Assembly: GCF_008642315.1 (NCBI RefSeq)
Contig: NZ_CP029192.1
Coordinates: 496,001 to 560,000 of the forward strand
Reading direction: 5' to 3'
Origin: Streptomyces venezuelae
GTDB taxonomy: Bacteria > Actinomycetota > Actinomycetes > Streptomycetales > Streptomycetaceae
DNA length: 64,000 bases
A model generated the notes under the pieces. It was not told the origin of the DNA, searched no databases, and was given only the letters and a program-made list of their open reading frames with translations. How positions within the stretch are numbered: the first letter of the stretch is position 1; every line of letters starts with the position of its first letter. Positions 61,886-64,000 of this stretch are shown in pieces. The position numbers were made by a program, and so were the translations under genes.

Positions 61886-64000
61886 GACTGGTCCCACACG
61901 GCGCTCTGCCGTTGATGGCTCGGGACGAGTGCCGGCCGAGTGATGACGGCGATCTGACCGGAGTCGATCTGCGCCGCGAGCAACGCCGCGGTGGGCGCCT
62001 GGAACAGGGCCTTGATACCGATCTCCACGCCCATGACACCGCGGATCCGGCTCAGCAGACGCACCGCGTGCAGAGACTGGCCGCCGAGTTCGAAGAAGCT
62101 CTCGTCCACGCCGACCGCATCGAGGTCCAGAACCTCGCAGATCAGCTTGCACAGTTGCTGCTCGCGCGCGGTGCCCGGGCTGCGATCGGGGACGGACGTA
62201 CGGTCGTCCGGCGCAGGCAGGTTGCGCCGGTCCACCTTGCCGTTCGTGGTCAACGGCAGGTTCTGCAGGCGCACCACGGCAGACGGGACCATGTACCCGG
62301 GCAACCGTGACGCGGCGTGGGCGAGGATCTCCTCGTCGGGCGCCTCGGCCACTACGTAGGCGACGACTTGCCGCAGCCCCGGCCTGTCCTCGCGCACCAC
62401 CACGGCGGTCTGTTCCACCTCTGGGTGTGCTGCGATCACGTTCTCGATCTCGCCGAGCTCGATCCGGAAGCCGTTCATCTTGACCTGGTCGTCCCGGCGC
62501 CCGACGAACTCGAGATTGCCGTCGTCACGCCAGCGGGCCCGATCTCCGGTGCGATACATCCGTCCCCCGGCCGGACCGAAGGGACAGGCGACGAAACCGG
62601 CCGCAGTGAGGTCGGGTCGGCTGAGATATCCGCGAGCCAGCCCGGCGCCGCCGAGGTACAGCTCGCCCGCCACGCCCACCGGCAGCGGCCGCAGGGCCTC
62701 GTCCAGGACGAAGATCTGGGTGCCGGCGATCGGCCGGCCGATGGGAGGCGGCTCGTTCCCCTCGTTCCCCGTCAGCGGGCCGATCAGCGTCGCGCACACC
62801 GTGGCCTCGGTAGGTCCGTAGGCGTTGAACACACTGCAACGCCCGGACCAGCGTGCGGCGAGGTCGGCGGTCAGGCTCTCCCCCGCAACCACGATCGTCA
62901 GGTCCCCGGGCAGATCCTCGTCGGGGGAGAGCGAGGCGAGTACTGACGGCGGCAGGGTCACGTGCGTCACGGTCTCTCGGACGAGCACTGCTTCGAACGA
63001 GCCCCCGACGAAATCGTGCAGGCCGGGGACGAACACCGCCGTGGCCCCGCTGAGCAGGGCCATGCAGAGCTCCGAGACGGAGGCGTCGAAACTCGGACTG
63101 GCGAATTGCAGGACCCTGCTGTCGGACCGTACGCCGAATGCCTCGATCTGCGCGCCGGAGAGCCCGGCGAGGCCCTCGTGAGTGACCGCCACACCCTTGG
63201 GTCTCCCGGTCGAACCGGAGGTGTAGATGATGTACGCCGGGTGCGCGAGGGTGAGGGGGTGCGACCGCTGTGCGTCGGAGAGGTTCGATGCGTCCGTGCC
63301 CGCATCACACCCGGTCTGCTGTTCGTCGAGGATCAGGATCGGCGTCGTCCAGGGCTGGGCCGTGGCGCCGGCGGCATCGGTCAGCAGCAGGGCGGGACGC
63401 GCGTCGCCGACGATGTACTCGATCCGCTGGGCCGGGTAGGCCGGGTCGAGCGGGAGGAACGCGGCACCCGCCTTGCTGATCGCGAGGAGGGCCAGGACGA
63501 GGAGTGGGCCGCTGGGCAACGCGACCCCCACCAGCTCCTCGGGTCCCGTTCCGCGGGCGATCAGAGCTCGGGCAAGCCGGTTGGCCCGCTCGTTGAGTTG
63601 CCGGTAGCTCCACCGCAAGTCGCCGCAGGAGACCGCGCAGGCGTCGGGGCGCCGCGCGACCTGGGCCTCGAAGAGCGAGGGCAGGACGACGGGATCGTAC
63701 GATGCGCCGTCCCCGCTCTGCCGCGTCACCAGCAGAGCGTGCTCCTCCTGCGAGGCCAGTGGAATCTCGCACAGCGGCCGGTTCGGCGAGCGGACCGCGT
63801 TGGCGAGGAAGGTGGTGTAGTGCGTGGCGATGCGGCGGATCGTCTCCGGCCCGAACAGGTCGGTCGCGTACTCGATTTCCGCTTCGAGTCGGCCGTCCCG
63901 CTCGACGACCTCGATACTCAGGTCGAGTTTGCTGGCCGTGCGCGGTGGCGGTGCGGCGCCCTCGATCGTCACTCCCGCGACGTGCAGGGACTCCTCAAGC
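61882..64000 (-). CDS. NRPS C-A-PCP, N-terminus beyond the right edge
   Basis: The gene enters from the right. The first visible residues (KLDLSIEVVERDGRLEAEIE, YATDLFGPETIRRIATHY) are the tail of a condensation domain. An A domain follows (YTSGSTGRPKG, NAYGPTEATV, TTNGKVDRRNLP) and a carrier domain (LGGQSLHAV). The specificity residues by eye are D-A-S-T-V-A-A-V, which matches the published Tyr/beta-hydroxy-Tyr code. So it probably adds tyrosine or a hydroxylated form. The 3' end overlaps the stand-alone C gene by 4 bp. Confidence 0.92.
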   Translation of the reverse strand, partial: LEESLHVAGVTIEGAAPPPRTASKLDLSIEVVERDGRLEAEIEYATDLFGPETIRRIATHYTTFLANAVRSPNRPLCEIPLASQEEHALLVTRQSGDGASYDPVVLPSLFEAQVARRPDACAVSCGDLRWSYRQLNERANRLARALIARGTGPEELVGVALPSGPLLVLALLAISKAGAAFLPLDPAYPAQRIEYIVGDARPALLLTDAAGATAQPWTTPILILDEQQTGCDAGTDASNLSDAQRSHPLTLAHPAYIIYTSGSTGRPKGVAVTHEGLAGLSGAQIEAFGVRSDSRVLQFASPSFDASVSELCMALLSGATAVFVPGLHDFVGGSFEAVLVRETVTHVTLPPSVLASLSPDEDLPGDLTIVVAGESLTADLAARWSGRCSVFNAYGPTEATVCATLIGPLTGNEGNEPPPIGRPIAGTQIFVLDEALRPLPVGVAGELYLGGAGLARGYLSRPDLTAAGFVACPFGPAGGRMYRTGDRARWRDDGNLEFVGRRDDQVKMNGFRIELGEIENVIAAHPEVEQTAVVVREDRPGLRQVVAYVVAEAPDEEILAHAASRLPGYMVPSAVVRLQNLPLTTNGKVDRRNLPAPDDRTSVPDRSPGTAREQQLCKLICEVLDLDAVGVDESFFELGGQSLHAVRLLSRIRGVMGVEIGIKALFQAPTAALLAAQIDSGQIAVITRPALVPSHQRQSAVWDQS

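Overview
The window is chromosomal DNA from a high-GC actinomycete, almost certainly Streptomyces or a close relative. The evidence is a strong G/C preference at third codon positions, an SsgA-like sporulation protein, a LAL/LuxR giant regulator with a rare TTA (bldA-type) codon, peptidase-inhibitor-I36 secreted proteins, a PIG-L deacetylase resembling the mycothiol enzymes MshB/Mca, and an MbtH-containing NRPS cluster. No tRNA, rRNA or CRISPR array was seen.

Layout. 1-12 kb: a truncated glycosyltransferase; a divergent RibD-like reductase/SDR pair around a MerR-type palindrome; a TetR/MFS pair around three evenly spaced operators; a Ser/Thr kinase with nine 42-residue TPRs overlapping an MpaB-like gene; a lone EF-G-domain-IV-like protein; PhyH and PIG-L enzymes. 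12-16 kb: a coiled-coil/winged-helix regulator, an I36 inhibitor with strong operator-like repeats, then a decaying stretch with an IS remnant and two frameshifted genes. 16-26 kb: ALDH, a Tat-type epoxide-hydrolase-like enzyme with a TetR gene, the LAL regulator with an esterase, an SsgA-like gene with a broken second copy, and a P450. 26-34 kb: a very large secreted fusion (nuclease-like + SGNH hydrolase + beta-helix), divergent from a paralogue of the coiled-coil regulator, and a two-gene operon encoding a pore-forming-toxin-like/beta-propeller protein. 34-46 kb: phosphotransferase, XRE/hydrolase pair, an IS5-type element, secreted proteins, several hydrolases, a 0.2-kb MITE-like element, and a MerR regulator. 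46-51 kb: a secreted Rhs-repeat protein with a glycine-zipper C-terminal tail, followed by a 32-codon membrane peptide gene, a lipoprotein and a small secreted protein. 51.6-64 kb: a minus-strand NRPS operon that runs off the right edge.

How the parts work together. The NRPS operon reads right to left: C-A-PCP (Tyr-like code), stand-alone C, MbtH, exporter, class V aminotransferase, A-PCP lacking the usual Asp, 2-hydroxyacid dehydrogenase, C-A-PCP. Most of its junctions are short or overlap by 4 bp, which indicates co-expression. The aminotransferase and dehydrogenase look like suppliers of an unusual building block. No thioesterase is visible.

The best candidates for undescribed biology are: the Rhs protein with its bacteriocin-like tail and adjacent tiny membrane peptide; the nuclease-like/SGNH/beta-helix fusion; the cytosolic pore-former/propeller operon; and the shared ACGTGTGA motif in front of two secreted-protein genes that each neighbour a paralogous coiled-coil/winged-helix gene. 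All family assignments come from reading motifs by eye; no database search was possible.
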